Below are positions 7,696 to 15,207 of a DNA stretch of 64,000 nucleotides, piece after piece (within the stretch, counting starts at the first letter, position 1; every line of letters begins with the position of its first letter). A program made the translations under genes and the position numbers. Under the pieces are notes generated by a model. It was not told the origin of the DNA and searched no databases. It saw nothing but the letters and a program-made list of their open reading frames with translations. Source of the stretch: CAYMZZ01 sp044463125 (GTDB lineage: Bacteria; Bacteroidota; Bacteroidia; Chitinophagales; Chitinophagaceae); the NCBI GenBank assembly GCA_044463125.1, contig JBIQMS010000006.1, positions 1 through 64,000 on the forward strand, in the 5' to 3' direction.

Positions 7696-9543
7696 ATGAG
7701 TGATCCGATCAAGCACGAATGCGGCCTCGCATTCATCCGGCTCAGAAAGCCTTTCTCATATTATCAGCAGCGATATGGTACAGTGCTGTGGGGGCTGAAT
7801 AAGCTCTATCTGCTGATGGAAAAGCAGCATAACCGGGGGCAGGACGGGGCCGGCATCGCCACCCTGAAGCTGAATGTGGAACCGGGCTATCCCTTTATGA
7901 ACCGCAAGCGCAGCAATGCACCCCAGGCCATTGCCGATATTTTTCAGCAGGTAGGGAAAGAGATTGAGGAATTGGAGCAGTATCACCCCAATATCCGGAA
8001 CCATCCCGGATTGATGAAGGGGCATGTGAATTTTCTGGGCGAAGTGCTGCTGGGTCATTTGCGTTATGGCACGCAGGGAAAGAACAAACTGGAGTATTGC
8101 CATCCCTTTATTAACCGACACACCATTCCTGCCCGCAACCTCGCTTTGGCGGGCAATTTCAATATCGTGAACACCGATGAGCTGTTTAAGCGTGTAGGCA
8201 AGGAGCCGAGCGATACTATGCGCTTTAGCGACCTGGCCGCCATGATTGAGCTTATGCACAAAAATCTTTGCGAGGAAGACGAGCGCACACCCGAGAAGCT
8301 GGATATCCGAAACGTGTTGCGCGCGACATTGCCGATTTTCGACGGCGGCTTCCATGTGGGCGGGTTTACAGGCAATGGAATTGGATTTGTATTTCGCGAT
8401 GCACATGGTATTCGCCCTTCCTATTATTATGTGGATGATGAGGTAGTGGTGGCGGCATCGGAGCGGGCGGCCATTCGTACCACTTTTAATGTGGGCGAAA
8501 ATGAAGTGAAGGAGCTGATGCCCGGCCAGGCGATGATCGTGGATGAAAATGGCCAGATCAGTTTTGAACAAATACTGGAACCCAAGGAGCGGAAGGCCTG
8601 TAGCTTTGAGCGCATTTACTTCAGCCGTGGCAGCGATGAAAAGATTTATCGCGAACGGAATGCCCTGGGGTATAACCTGAGTGAGCAGGTGCTGACATCC
8701 ATTGACCATGATCTGAAAAACACCATCTTCTCCTTTATACCCAATACCGCCGAAGTAGCATTTTATGGATTGGTGAAGGGGATGGAAGATTACCTGGCCC
8801 GAGTGAAAACAGAGCGCATTCTGTCGTGGGGGAACCAGATAGACCCGGTGCAACTCGAAGAATTAATACAACGCCGCATCCGGATAGAGAAGATAGCGAT
8901 CAAGGATGTGAAAATGCGCACTTTCATTACCGAAGACAGCAGCCGTAATGAGATGGTGCAGCACGTGTACGACATCACGTATGGCACAGTAAGGCCGGGT
9001 GAGGATACCCTGGTAGTGATTGATGATTCGATAGTACGCGGAACCACCTTGCGGGAAAGCATTATTCGCATGCTATCGCGCCTGAAGCCGCGCAAAATAA
9101 TTGTGCTATCCTCTTCACCACAGATACGTTACCCCGATTGCTACGGCATTGATATGAGCAAGATGGGCGACTTTGTGGCATTCAACGCGGCGGTGGAGTT
9201 GCTGAAAGAGCGGGGGCAGGAAGGCTGCATGCAGGAAATGCTGCAGCGATGCAAGCAACTGGAGGCGGAAGGCAGGCTGGATTCGGAGAATGTAGTAAAA
9301 CGTTTGTATGAACCATTTACCGCCGAAGAGATTTCGGCCATGGTGGCAAGATTGATTACACCCGAAGGATTAAAAATTCCCGTGGAAGTAATTTTCCAGC
9401 GGATTGAAGATTTGCATAAAGCCTGTCCGAATAACCTGGGCGACTGGTATTTTACCGGCAATTACCCCACACCGGGAGGCAACCGGGTGGTGAATCGTGC
9501 GTTTATGAATTATATGGAAGGAAGAAACGAGCGGGGTTATTAA
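7696..9543 (+). CDS. purF: amidophosphoribosyltransferase (long PurF-type variant)
   Basis: PurF transfers glutamine-derived ammonia to PRPP in the first committed step of purine synthesis. The 615-residue product starts MSDPIKHECGLAF, so the Ntn-type catalytic Cys would be residue 9, exposed by propeptide cleavage as in other PurF proteins. The glutaminase segment continues with KQHNRGQDGAGIA and LGHLRYGTQG, and the PRPP-binding loop is VVIDDSIVRGTTLRESI (about residue 435). It is roughly 140 residues longer than canonical PurF (about 470-505), with an inserted region after the glutaminase core and a long C-terminus. Such long homologues are common in Bacteroidota. Whether this is the main purine enzyme or a paralogue cannot be told here. 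Confidence 0.85.
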   Translation: MSDPIKHECGLAFIRLRKPFSYYQQRYGTVLWGLNKLYLLMEKQHNRGQDGAGIATLKLNVEPGYPFMNRKRSNAPQAIADIFQQVGKEIEELEQYHPNIRNHPGLMKGHVNFLGEVLLGHLRYGTQGKNKLEYCHPFINRHTIPARNLALAGNFNIVNTDELFKRVGKEPSDTMRFSDLAAMIELMHKNLCEEDERTPEKLDIRNVLRATLPIFDGGFHVGGFTGNGIGFVFRDAHGIRPSYYYVDDEVVVAASERAAIRTTFNVGENEVKELMPGQAMIVDENGQISFEQILEPKERKACSFERIYFSRGSDEKIYRERNALGYNLSEQVLTSIDHDLKNTIFSFIPNTAEVAFYGLVKGMEDYLARVKTERILSWGNQIDPVQLEELIQRRIRIEKIAIKDVKMRTFITEDSSRNEMVQHVYDITYGTVRPGEDTLVVIDDSIVRGTTLRESIIRMLSRLKPRKIIVLSSSPQIRYPDCYGIDMSKMGDFVAFNAAVELLKERGQEGCMQEMLQRCKQLEAEGRLDSENVVKRLYEPFTAEEISAMVARLITPEGLKIPVEVIFQRIEDLHKACPNNLGDWYFTGNYPTPGGNRVVNRAFMNYMEGRNERGY

Positions 9544-9550
9544 GAACCAC

Positions 9551-9599
9551 ACCTTACAGGTCTAAAAGACCTGTAAGGTTTCTATTAAAGACCTGTAAG
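9551..9599. repeat. three copies of ACCTTACAGGT/ACCTGTAAGGT forming a hairpin
   Basis: Two copies form a perfect 13-bp hairpin with an AAA loop (9551-9563 with 9567-9579); a third copy follows at about 9588. The third copy lies inside the 3' end of the phosphatase gene and encodes its last residues (LTGL). The same word recurs at 36681-36757. The position between convergent genes suggests a bidirectional terminator. Confidence 0.75.
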
Positions 9600-10088
9600 G
9601 TTTTGTTTTGGGTAATCAAAAAACCAAAACTCCTTTTCCGCATTCTCAAACCCCTGCCAGCTATCTATCGCGATTTTCACACCAAATATTCCGCAGGTGG
9701 GGATATTATCCACCCGCACATTCGTTAATTCATTCGCAAAATCGGTGAGACCGTTGTTGTGCGAGATAACCGCAATATTTTCCAGCTCATCCGGTAAAGC
9801 CTGGATCAGCTTTCGAAAAATGGCCGGCGAAGCCAGGTAAAGTTCTTCCGGCATTTGCATTTTTTCATCCGGCAGTTCCCATGCATTCATAAAATAAGTC
9901 GCAGTTTTGCGCGTCCGTTTGGCCGGACTCACCAATATGCGGTCGGGAACAATTCCTTTTTCCGCCAGGCGGGCGGCCATCATGGGCGCATCTCTTTTGC
10001 CACGGTCATTCAGCGGCCGGTCAAAATCCGCTACCGAAAAATTTTCCCAACTGCTTTTCGCATGACGGATAAGAAGTAGTGATTTCAT
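9585..10088 (-). CDS. SixA-type histidine phosphatase
   Basis: A 167-residue histidine-phosphatase-superfamily protein. The N-terminus LLLIRHAKSSWEN holds the catalytic RH-A motif (His9) and is followed by FDRPLNDRGKRDAP. The second catalytic His is in ISHNNGL (about residue 110). Length and motif spacing match SixA, which removes phosphate from phosphohistidine domains in E. coli. The substrate here is unknown. The final residues LTGL and the TAA stop are encoded by an intergenic repeat unit, so the 3' end has been extended or replaced by the repeat. It is convergent with purF. Confidence 0.85.
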   Translation of the reverse strand: MKSLLLIRHAKSSWENFSVADFDRPLNDRGKRDAPMMAARLAEKGIVPDRILVSPAKRTRKTATYFMNAWELPDEKMQMPEELYLASPAIFRKLIQALPDELENIAVISHNNGLTDFANELTNVRVDNIPTCGIFGVKIAIDSWQGFENAEKEFWFFDYPKQNLTGL

Positions 10089-10105
10089 AGCTCGAAAATG
10101 TTTAT

Positions 10106-10147
10106 TTACGTATTACGTAATACGTACTACGTAATACGTAATACGTT
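10106..10147. repeat. ACGTANN heptad array at glycosyltransferase stop codon
   Basis: Six 7-nt units (TTACGTA / ATACGTA type). On the minus strand the units encode the last residues VLRIT and the TAG stop of the glycosyltransferase at 10127. The remainder fills the 38-nt gap to the phosphatase gene. Confidence 0.8.
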
Positions 10148-11164
10148 GAAATGTTCTTGTTGTACACAGCATGCCCTTCCTTTTTCTTCCCACAACTTCG
10201 CCAGGTACTGCTGTTCTGTTTGTCCGGGTGTGGGTATCAGGATGATTTTCTTTTTTCCCATTTGCCAGAGATCCATTAATGTGGAGTAGCCGCTGCGGCA
10301 GATAACTGTTTCGGCGCGGGCCAGTTCGCGGGCATAATCCTCGGGTTCCAGATGATTATACACTTCAATACTGCCCCCCGAAGGTATGCGGCTTCTGGCT
10401 GCAGGCAGACCCCTTACCACGCAAGCCGTTCCGGGATACTGTGCCACCTGCGACAGTATCCGGTTCTCGAGCAGGCTGCGCTGCGGCTCCGGTCCCGATA
10501 AGCTGATGAAAAGATGACCTTTTTTCACTTCTTCCTCTACCGGATTCAGTCGCGATAACGGACCCAGGTACTTTATTGGAATTGTGGGCACCTTATCGGG
10601 GTGAGACAAAATGCCTGCCAGTCCCGGCGCATCAGCATAATCCGGCACCCAACATTCCTGAAAGCGGTTAATATGCCTGTAGTTCCAGCTTTGGAGCCAT
10701 CGCGAAGCCTGCTTACCCCAGGGATGAATGATCCATAGCTGGTGCGTAAGAAATACGCAACGGGCATCGGGGTGGTGAAGACCAAAGCGGTTATCGGAAA
10801 TGATGAGCTGAAACTGGTATTGCTGCTGCATTTCAGCAAGCCAGCGGTTCTCATCCCGGATAGTCCTGCGCAAAAGCGGCAACTGGGAAATCAGCTTGAG
10901 AGTAGTGCCCAGGGCCGAACGACCATAGCGAACACGATAGCCTTTAAGGGGCAGAAAGGGCAGGCCCGGGAAAATGCCGCGCAAAAGCTGCTCCTGTGTT
11001 CCTTCGCCAGCGAGCCAAACCTGGTGACCTGCTTCCTGAAGGGCGCAAATTACAGGTACACAGCGGGTAGCATGGCCCAAACCCCAGTCGAGCGGAGCCA
11101 CCAGCACACGTAAAGGCCCGGGGGTTTCTCCGAGGGCAGCATTTATCCCGCTAAATTTTGACAT
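10127..11164 (-). CDS. MurG/GT28-like glycosyltransferase
   Basis: A 345-residue GT-B-fold protein. The N-terminal half has VLVAPLDWGLGHATRC, the Gly-rich loop and acceptor-side His typical of MurG/UGT-like enzymes. The C-terminal half has VICRSGYSTLMDLWQMGKK, the nucleotide-sugar-binding segment, followed by IPTPGQTEQQYLA. No signal peptide or membrane helix is visible. The donor and acceptor are unknown; homologues in Bacteroidota are usually annotated only as glycosyltransferase. The C-terminal VLRIT comes from the ACGTANN array. It is divergent from the small lipoprotein gene at 11225. Confidence 0.8.
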   Translation of the reverse strand: MSKFSGINAALGETPGPLRVLVAPLDWGLGHATRCVPVICALQEAGHQVWLAGEGTQEQLLRGIFPGLPFLPLKGYRVRYGRSALGTTLKLISQLPLLRRTIRDENRWLAEMQQQYQFQLIISDNRFGLHHPDARCVFLTHQLWIIHPWGKQASRWLQSWNYRHINRFQECWVPDYADAPGLAGILSHPDKVPTIPIKYLGPLSRLNPVEEEVKKGHLFISLSGPEPQRSLLENRILSQVAQYPGTACVVRGLPAARSRIPSGGSIEVYNHLEPEDYARELARAETVICRSGYSTLMDLWQMGKKKIILIPTPGQTEQQYLAKLWEEKGRACCVQQEHFNVLRIT

Positions 11165-11224
11165 TTTTGAACCCGGTGAATACTAATTTGTTTGTAAAAT
11201 AGTTTTAATTTAGAAATTCAATCT

Positions 11225-11368
11225 ATGAAGAAATCACACACAATTGCCCTGGTATTTTTATTCGCGGCCGCCGTGCTCTTCAGCGCCTGCAACCGGAACT
11301 ATTATTCCGGAAATGGTAAGGGAAGCGGATGCGGTTGTCCGAATACAAAGGGAATGGTTGGTTATTAA
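11225..11368 (+). CDS. 47-residue Gly/Cys-rich lipoprotein
   Basis: A very short gene starting at ATG 11225. Residues 1-21 form a lipoprotein signal ending in the lipobox LFSAC, with lipidated Cys22. The mature part has only 26 residues: an Asn/Tyr/Gly stretch, then SGCGCP and TKGMVGY. No function is known. The CGC pair could bind metal, but this is speculation. It begins 60 nt from the divergent glycosyltransferase start and is followed 14 nt later by the 80-residue gene. The reading frame is credible because of the clean signal and lipobox. Confidence 0.75.
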   Translation: MKKSHTIALVFLFAAAVLFSACNRNYYSGNGKGSGCGCPNTKGMVGY

Positions 11369-11382
11369 AAAAAGCACCGGCG

Positions 11383-11625
11383 ATGAAAATGCCTAATCGC
11401 GATTTACTGGTCCTGCTGAAGAATGAGTTTATGAGTCAGCGTGCCATCGATCATGAGGTGGAATGTCTAAACCATATCCTGCAGGCCGCAGAATCGAATG
11501 AGCAGTTTTGCATCGCGCACGAGCTGGTGGATCGCAATCGCATTACATCGAAATCAAAAAAAATACTCAAAGCCATACGATATTCAGAACTGAAGCCCTT
11601 TCAGTTTCTCATCAATAAAAATTAA
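11383..11625 (+). CDS. conserved-type small hypothetical protein (80 aa)
   Basis: A soluble, slightly basic 80-residue protein beginning MKMPNRDLLVLLKNEF, with predicted helices and a C-terminal KKILKAIRYSELKPF. I do not recognise a family. The frame is open upstream to 11329, but that part overlaps the small lipoprotein gene, so ATG 11383 (or 11389) is preferred. It has a clear terminator starting at its stop codon, supporting it as a real gene, probably co-transcribed with the lipoprotein. Confidence 0.6.
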   Translation: MKMPNRDLLVLLKNEFMSQRAIDHEVECLNHILQAAESNEQFCIAHELVDRNRITSKSKKILKAIRYSELKPFQFLINKN

Positions 11626-11653
11626 AGCCGCAAAATTTGCGGCTTTAATTTTT
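11624..11653. terminator. bidirectional rho-independent terminator
   Basis: Stem AAAGCCGC / GCGGCTTT (11624-11631 with 11639-11646), AT loop that can extend the stem, then TTTTT at 11649-11653 on the plus strand and an A-run before the stem giving U-residues on the minus strand. It separates the convergent 80-residue gene and the aminotransferase. Confidence 0.85.
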
Positions 11654-11664
11654 CTATTGTTGCA

Positions 11665-12921
11665 TTAGTTTAATTTACGAAGTGCGTTTCCTAATTTGGC
11701 CAGCATTTCATCAATTTCTTCCTTCTTACAAGTGCCCACGCTTAAGCGGTACCAGGATGAATCCGGCGGCGCGCCAAAGGCATAGAAAGGTACCACAGCC
11801 AGTTTGGCCTCGTTGAGCAGATAGGCGGTTACATCGCTTTGTGTCTGCAATTTTTCACCCGCATCGGTGTTGCGGCCAACAGCATCAACCCGAATGGTGA
11901 GATAGATGGCCGCTTCCGGCGCAATGGCATCAATCGGCAATCCTTCCTCTTTCAATCGCTGCAAGCCATCGTGTATGCGGTGAAGACGTTCTTCCACCTC
12001 GCTGCGAAAATGGCGAAGGTAGCGCTGTATGGCATCCCTTTGTCCCAGGAAATAAGCTACGGCTTTCTGTTCCGCCATCGGCGCCCAGGCGCCCACATGC
12101 GTAAGAATGGCTTTCATTTTGGCGATTACGCGTGCCGGGCCCATGCTCCAGCCTACGCGTACACCGGTAGAAGCAAATACTTTGCTGATGGCGTCGATAT
12201 AAATAGTGTAGTCGCGCATTTCAGGGCGCAATCCTACAGGGTTATAGTGGCTGATATTGCCATAGGTAAGCTGCCAGTACATTTGATCGTACATCAGGTA
12301 GAGCTTCTTCTCATCATCCCCGCGACGCTTGTTTTCCGCGACAACCAGGTCGCAGATGGCTTCCAGGTCTTCTTTCCGGAATGTGGTGCCGGTGGGGTTT
12401 TGCGGGCTGCACAGCGCAATGAGGCTGGCGCCCTGCACATGTGGCGCGATATCTGCCGCACTGGGCATAAAGTTGTTGCTGGCATGCGCCTGCACCACCA
12501 CATGCTCACCTTTTACAAAATGCGTGTAATGATTGTTGTTCCAGCTGGGTACCGCATAAATGATTTTATCGCCTTCATCGCACACGGCACGAAACAAAGC
12601 ATATATCAATGGTCGGCCACCCGCGGCTACCAGCACTTCGCTATTTTCGTAGCTGAGCCCTTCCATATCCATGAGGTAGGAGCGAATGGCTTCGCGCAGA
12701 TCGAGATTGCCTTCTGCAGCGGGATAATTGGTGAAATGCTTGCGATAAGCTTCCACCACGGCATCTTCCAGCTCTTTGGGAATAGGAAAAATGGAAGGAT
12801 CGAAATCGCCTACCGTAAAATTGTAAATCTTTTCTCCCTGCCTGATCTTCTCTCTTATCTCACCGCCCAGTTTCACAATCTCAGAGCCAATCAGGGTTTC
12901 AGAAAGTTGGGATAATTTCAT
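11665..12921 (-). CDS. PLP-dependent class I/II aminotransferase
   Basis: A 418-residue fold-type I aminotransferase of the aspartate aminotransferase superfamily. Visible motifs: YPAAEGNLDLREAI near residue 67, SPQNPTGT (about 172), the Asp-x-x-Tyr segment LMYDQMYW, and the Schiff-base Lys247 in DAISKVFASTGVRVGW. The substrate is probably an amino acid/2-oxoacid pair but cannot be specified. The start ATG at 12921 is preceded by TATCTTCG (12937-12944), one mismatch from the TAnnTTTG element. No operon partner. Confidence 0.85.
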   Translation of the reverse strand: MKLSQLSETLIGSEIVKLGGEIREKIRQGEKIYNFTVGDFDPSIFPIPKELEDAVVEAYRKHFTNYPAAEGNLDLREAIRSYLMDMEGLSYENSEVLVAAGGRPLIYALFRAVCDEGDKIIYAVPSWNNNHYTHFVKGEHVVVQAHASNNFMPSAADIAPHVQGASLIALCSPQNPTGTTFRKEDLEAICDLVVAENKRRGDDEKKLYLMYDQMYWQLTYGNISHYNPVGLRPEMRDYTIYIDAISKVFASTGVRVGWSMGPARVIAKMKAILTHVGAWAPMAEQKAVAYFLGQRDAIQRYLRHFRSEVEERLHRIHDGLQRLKEEGLPIDAIAPEAAIYLTIRVDAVGRNTDAGEKLQTQSDVTAYLLNEAKLAVVPFYAFGAPPDSSWYRLSVGTCKKEEIDEMLAKLGNALRKLN

Positions 12922-12953
12922 GAACAGGTGTTTGTGCGAAGATAGGAAACGAA

Positions 12954-13151
12954 TTACGTAATACGTGTTACGTAGTACGTATTACGTATTTGGGGATTTG
13001 CGTATTTGTGAATTTGAGAATTTGTGAATTTGGGATTTGAAGCCCACATACTCACGATATCGCAAATTTTCAAATTCACAAATTCTCAAATTCCCAAATT
13101 TGCCCCAATCGCTTCTCAAAAAACGTAATACGTACAACGTAAAACGTACTA
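12954..13151. repeat. nested composite array: heptads outside, octads inside
   Basis: From left to right: ACGTANN heptads (12954-12990), GAATTTGN octads (12988-13038), a unique centre (13039-13060), reverse-complement octads (13061-13104), then ACGTANN heptads again (13122-13151). The two octad arms can pair into a hairpin over 40 bp per arm. The right end contains the msrB stop codon (TAG, 13149-13151). This region lies between two genes on the same strand. Confidence 0.85.
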
Positions 13152-13718
13152 CTTCTCTCCATACTTCTTTTCTGCTTCTTTCGCTTTCTTAAAGTCGAGT
13201 ATTACGCCATTGATGCAATAGCGCAGGCCGGTGGGCGGTGGGCCATCTTCGAATACGTGACCGAGGTGTGCTTTGCAGCGACCGCATTGTACTTCGGTGC
13301 GGGTCATACCATGTGAGTGATCGGGAGTATAAATGATGCTGCTCTTGCTGATGGGTTGATAGAAGCTGGGCCATCCACAGCCACTATCGAATTTGGTATC
13401 GCTTTGGAAAAGCGCGTTGCCACAGGCTGCGCAATAATAAGTGCCCACATCGCTAAAATCCTCATACTTGCTGGTCCAGGGACGCTCGGTTCCTTTTTGT
13501 CGGGCGATATAATATACATCGGCCGGCAAAATTTTCTTCCATTCTTCTTCCGACATATTCACCTGGCTGGTATCGGAATTGGAATAAACGGGATTATTGT
13601 TTTTAGTGCTATCCATAGTTATTTTTTTGGCATTACCGGTTTCGGTTTGCGAATAGCTGCATTGCTGAAAGGAAATTGCGAGCAGCAGGATCAGTATATT
13701 TTTTCCGCGATGCATCAT
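13149..13718 (-). CDS. msrB: peptide-methionine (R)-S-oxide reductase MsrB, exported
   Basis: MsrB reduces methionine-R-sulfoxide in proteins. The 189-residue protein has an N-terminal export signal (residues 1-23, with Cys20 as a possible but atypical lipidation site), a Ser/Asn linker, and the SelR domain from about 55. Two zinc-binding pairs (CAAC at 96-99 and CGRC at 145-148) and the catalytic Cys168 in LRYCING are present, along with FDSGCGWPSF. The export signal points to repair of envelope proteins. Two ATGs occur in tandem at the start; the promoter at 13729-13736 precedes both. Confidence 0.92.
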   Translation of the reverse strand: MMHRGKNILILLLAISFQQCSYSQTETGNAKKITMDSTKNNNPVYSNSDTSQVNMSEEEWKKILPADVYYIARQKGTERPWTSKYEDFSDVGTYYCAACGNALFQSDTKFDSGCGWPSFYQPISKSSIIYTPDHSHGMTRTEVQCGRCKAHLGHVFEDGPPPTGLRYCINGVILDFKKAKEAEKKYGEK

Positions 13719-13728
13719 AACTGTTTAA

Positions 13729-13736
13729 CAAATGTA
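13729..13736 (-). promoter_or_regulatory. msrB promoter -7 element
   Basis: On the minus strand TACATTTG matches TAnnTTTG and ends 10 nt before the first ATG. No good TTTG upstream. The msrB-adk divergent gap (13719-13926) also has a weak dyad at about 13798-13833 (AAATTTTC facing GAAAATT), significance unknown. Confidence 0.5.
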
Positions 13737-13893
13737 CGCAGAGAATGGTTGAAGGGATTCTGTCAGGGTAGTCTCCTGGCGGCAGGAACCCTTTCTTTAA
13801 CAAATTTTCAGCATAGCCAGAAAATTGTTGAATAAAATGAATCAGGAAGGCGCCCATGCTTTAGCTTTTCCCTTAATTCTCCCCTTCGTTCCC

Positions 13894-13901
13894 TATATTT
13901 G
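13894..13901 (+). promoter_or_regulatory. adk promoter -7 element
   Basis: TATATTTG matches TAnnTTTG and ends 25 nt before the adk ATG. A weak TTTT at 13866-13869 is the only candidate -33 box, at a slightly long spacing of 24 nt. Confidence 0.5.
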
Positions 13902-13926
13902 CTGACATCAAGGTTAGATAAGGCTT

Positions 13927-14502
13927 ATGTTTAATTTGATTCTTTTTGGTCCTCCGGGTAGTGGAAAAGGTACTCAATCGGCAAAAATTGTAGAAAAATA
14001 TGGCCTGGTACATCTTTCTACAGGCGATCTGTTGCGAAAAGAGCTAAAACTGAAAACGCCTCTCGGACTTGAGGCTCAGCAGTTTATTGATAAGGGGCAA
14101 TTGGTTCCCGACGAAGTGGTCATGGGCATGATCAGCTCAGCACTCGATGAGAATGCAGAGGCTAAAGGATTTCTGTTCGACGGATTTCCGCGTACGGAGG
14201 CCCAGGCCGAAGGATTGGATAAGTTGCTGGCGCTTAAAAAGTCGGCCATCAGCCTCGTGCTCTTCCTCGAAGTAGATGAAGAGGAATTGATCAAGCGTCT
14301 CATCAACCGCGGCAAAACCTCAGGCCGCACCGACGATTCCGACGAATCCATTCAGCGCAAACGCCAGGAAGTATATAAAAGAGAAACCCTCCCCGTAGCC
14401 GCACATTACGAAAAGTTGAAAAAAGTGGTGCACGTGAACGGCATGGGATCGGTGGAGGAGATTTTTGAGAGACTGGAAGAAAAGATAGGGAAGCTGGTTT
14501 AG
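13927..14502 (+). CDS. adk: adenylate kinase
   Basis: Adenylate kinase interconverts ATP + AMP and 2 ADP. The 191-residue protein has the P-loop GPPGSGKGTQS (residues 8-18), AMP-binding STGDLLR and DGFPRTEAQAE, and the Arg-containing RLINRGKTSGRTDDSD segment. The lid is the short form without zinc-binding cysteines, as in cytosolic eukaryotic enzymes and many Bacteroidota. Monocistronic, followed by a repeat array and the convergent lipoprotein gene. Confidence 0.95.
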   Translation: MFNLILFGPPGSGKGTQSAKIVEKYGLVHLSTGDLLRKELKLKTPLGLEAQQFIDKGQLVPDEVVMGMISSALDENAEAKGFLFDGFPRTEAQAEGLDKLLALKKSAISLVLFLEVDEEELIKRLINRGKTSGRTDDSDESIQRKRQEVYKRETLPVAAHYEKLKKVVHVNGMGSVEEIFERLEEKIGKLV

Positions 14503-14540
14503 GTTGAAGTGGGTTTCTTTTTTCTTAGTACGATTAGAGG

Positions 14541-14690
14541 CGAATTTGAGAATTTGGGGATTTGGGAATTTGGGGTTGAAATCAAAACCTGACCCTTAGC
14601 CCAAATCCTCAAATTTCCAAATTCTCAAATTCGCTTCAAATCACACTCAAAAAACGTAAAACGTATAACGTATAACGTATAACTTACAAC
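14541..14690. repeat. facing octad arms plus ACGTANN heptads
   Basis: GAATTTGA / GGATTTGG octads (14541-14576) face their reverse complement (14599-14633) across a 22-nt centre. ACGTANA heptads follow (14653-14690) and contain the TAA stop (14684-14686) of the downstream lipoprotein on the minus strand. It lies between convergent genes. Confidence 0.85.
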
Positions 14691-15133
14691 TCTCTCTCAA
14701 TTCCCTCCAAAATCGCATCCGTAATCTTCATCGCCTTTTCCTTTTCCTGGCGGAGATATTCCATCAATTTTTCGGGCTGATTGGCCAGCGTATCTTTTAT
14801 CGCGGGGTCATAATATTCGCGCATCCATTTGTTCATGGCAAAGTCGGCATAGTTCAGGTCCTGTAGCAGGCTGTCGGCTTTTGATTTCAGCGAGGCCGCG
14901 GCGTTTTTTGCTTTTGCAGGCAATTGATCCAATGAATCGATATAGTGCTCCACACGTTGCTGCAATTTGTTGAGCTGCCCCATTTTCGACATGCCCACGA
15001 TATGGATATCATCAATTTCCTTGCGTAAGCTATCCATAGCACTCATTTCCCCGGTTGAGGTTCCGCCGCTTTCCTGGTTATTGCAGGCTGCGAGCATGAT
15101 GGCCGCGCTGGCGGCGATAAGAAGTCTTTTCAT
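14684..15133 (-). CDS. coiled-coil lipoprotein of unknown function
   Basis: A 149-residue predicted lipoprotein: signal of 16 residues with lipobox MLAAC, a Ser/Gly/Thr linker, then an almost entirely helical mature part with heptad-like Leu/Ile spacing (LRKEIDDIHIVGMSKMGQL, LQQRVEHYIDSLDQL) and a Lys/Ala-rich middle. Similar Bacteroidota proteins have been named viral A-type inclusion protein, a name that says nothing about function. The stop codon lies inside an ACGTANN repeat. It is divergent from paaZ. Confidence 0.75.
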   Translation of the reverse strand: MKRLLIAASAAIMLAACNNQESGGTSTGEMSAMDSLRKEIDDIHIVGMSKMGQLNKLQQRVEHYIDSLDQLPAKAKNAAASLKSKADSLLQDLNYADFAMNKWMREYYDPAIKDTLANQPEKLMEYLRQEKEKAMKITDAILEGIEREL

Positions 15134-15156
15134 AATTCAAAATTAGAATTTAATGC

Positions 15157-15191
15157 TTTGCCGGATATAAACGTTTGTTCATTTAATTTCG
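15157..15191 (+). promoter_or_regulatory. probable paaZ promoter
   Basis: TTTG (15157-15160), 23 nt, TAATTTCG (15184-15191): the -33 box is exact and the -7 box has one mismatch. It ends 16 nt before the paaZ ATG. Confidence 0.45.
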
Positions 15192-15207
15192 CAGGCAAAA
15201 CAAAGAT

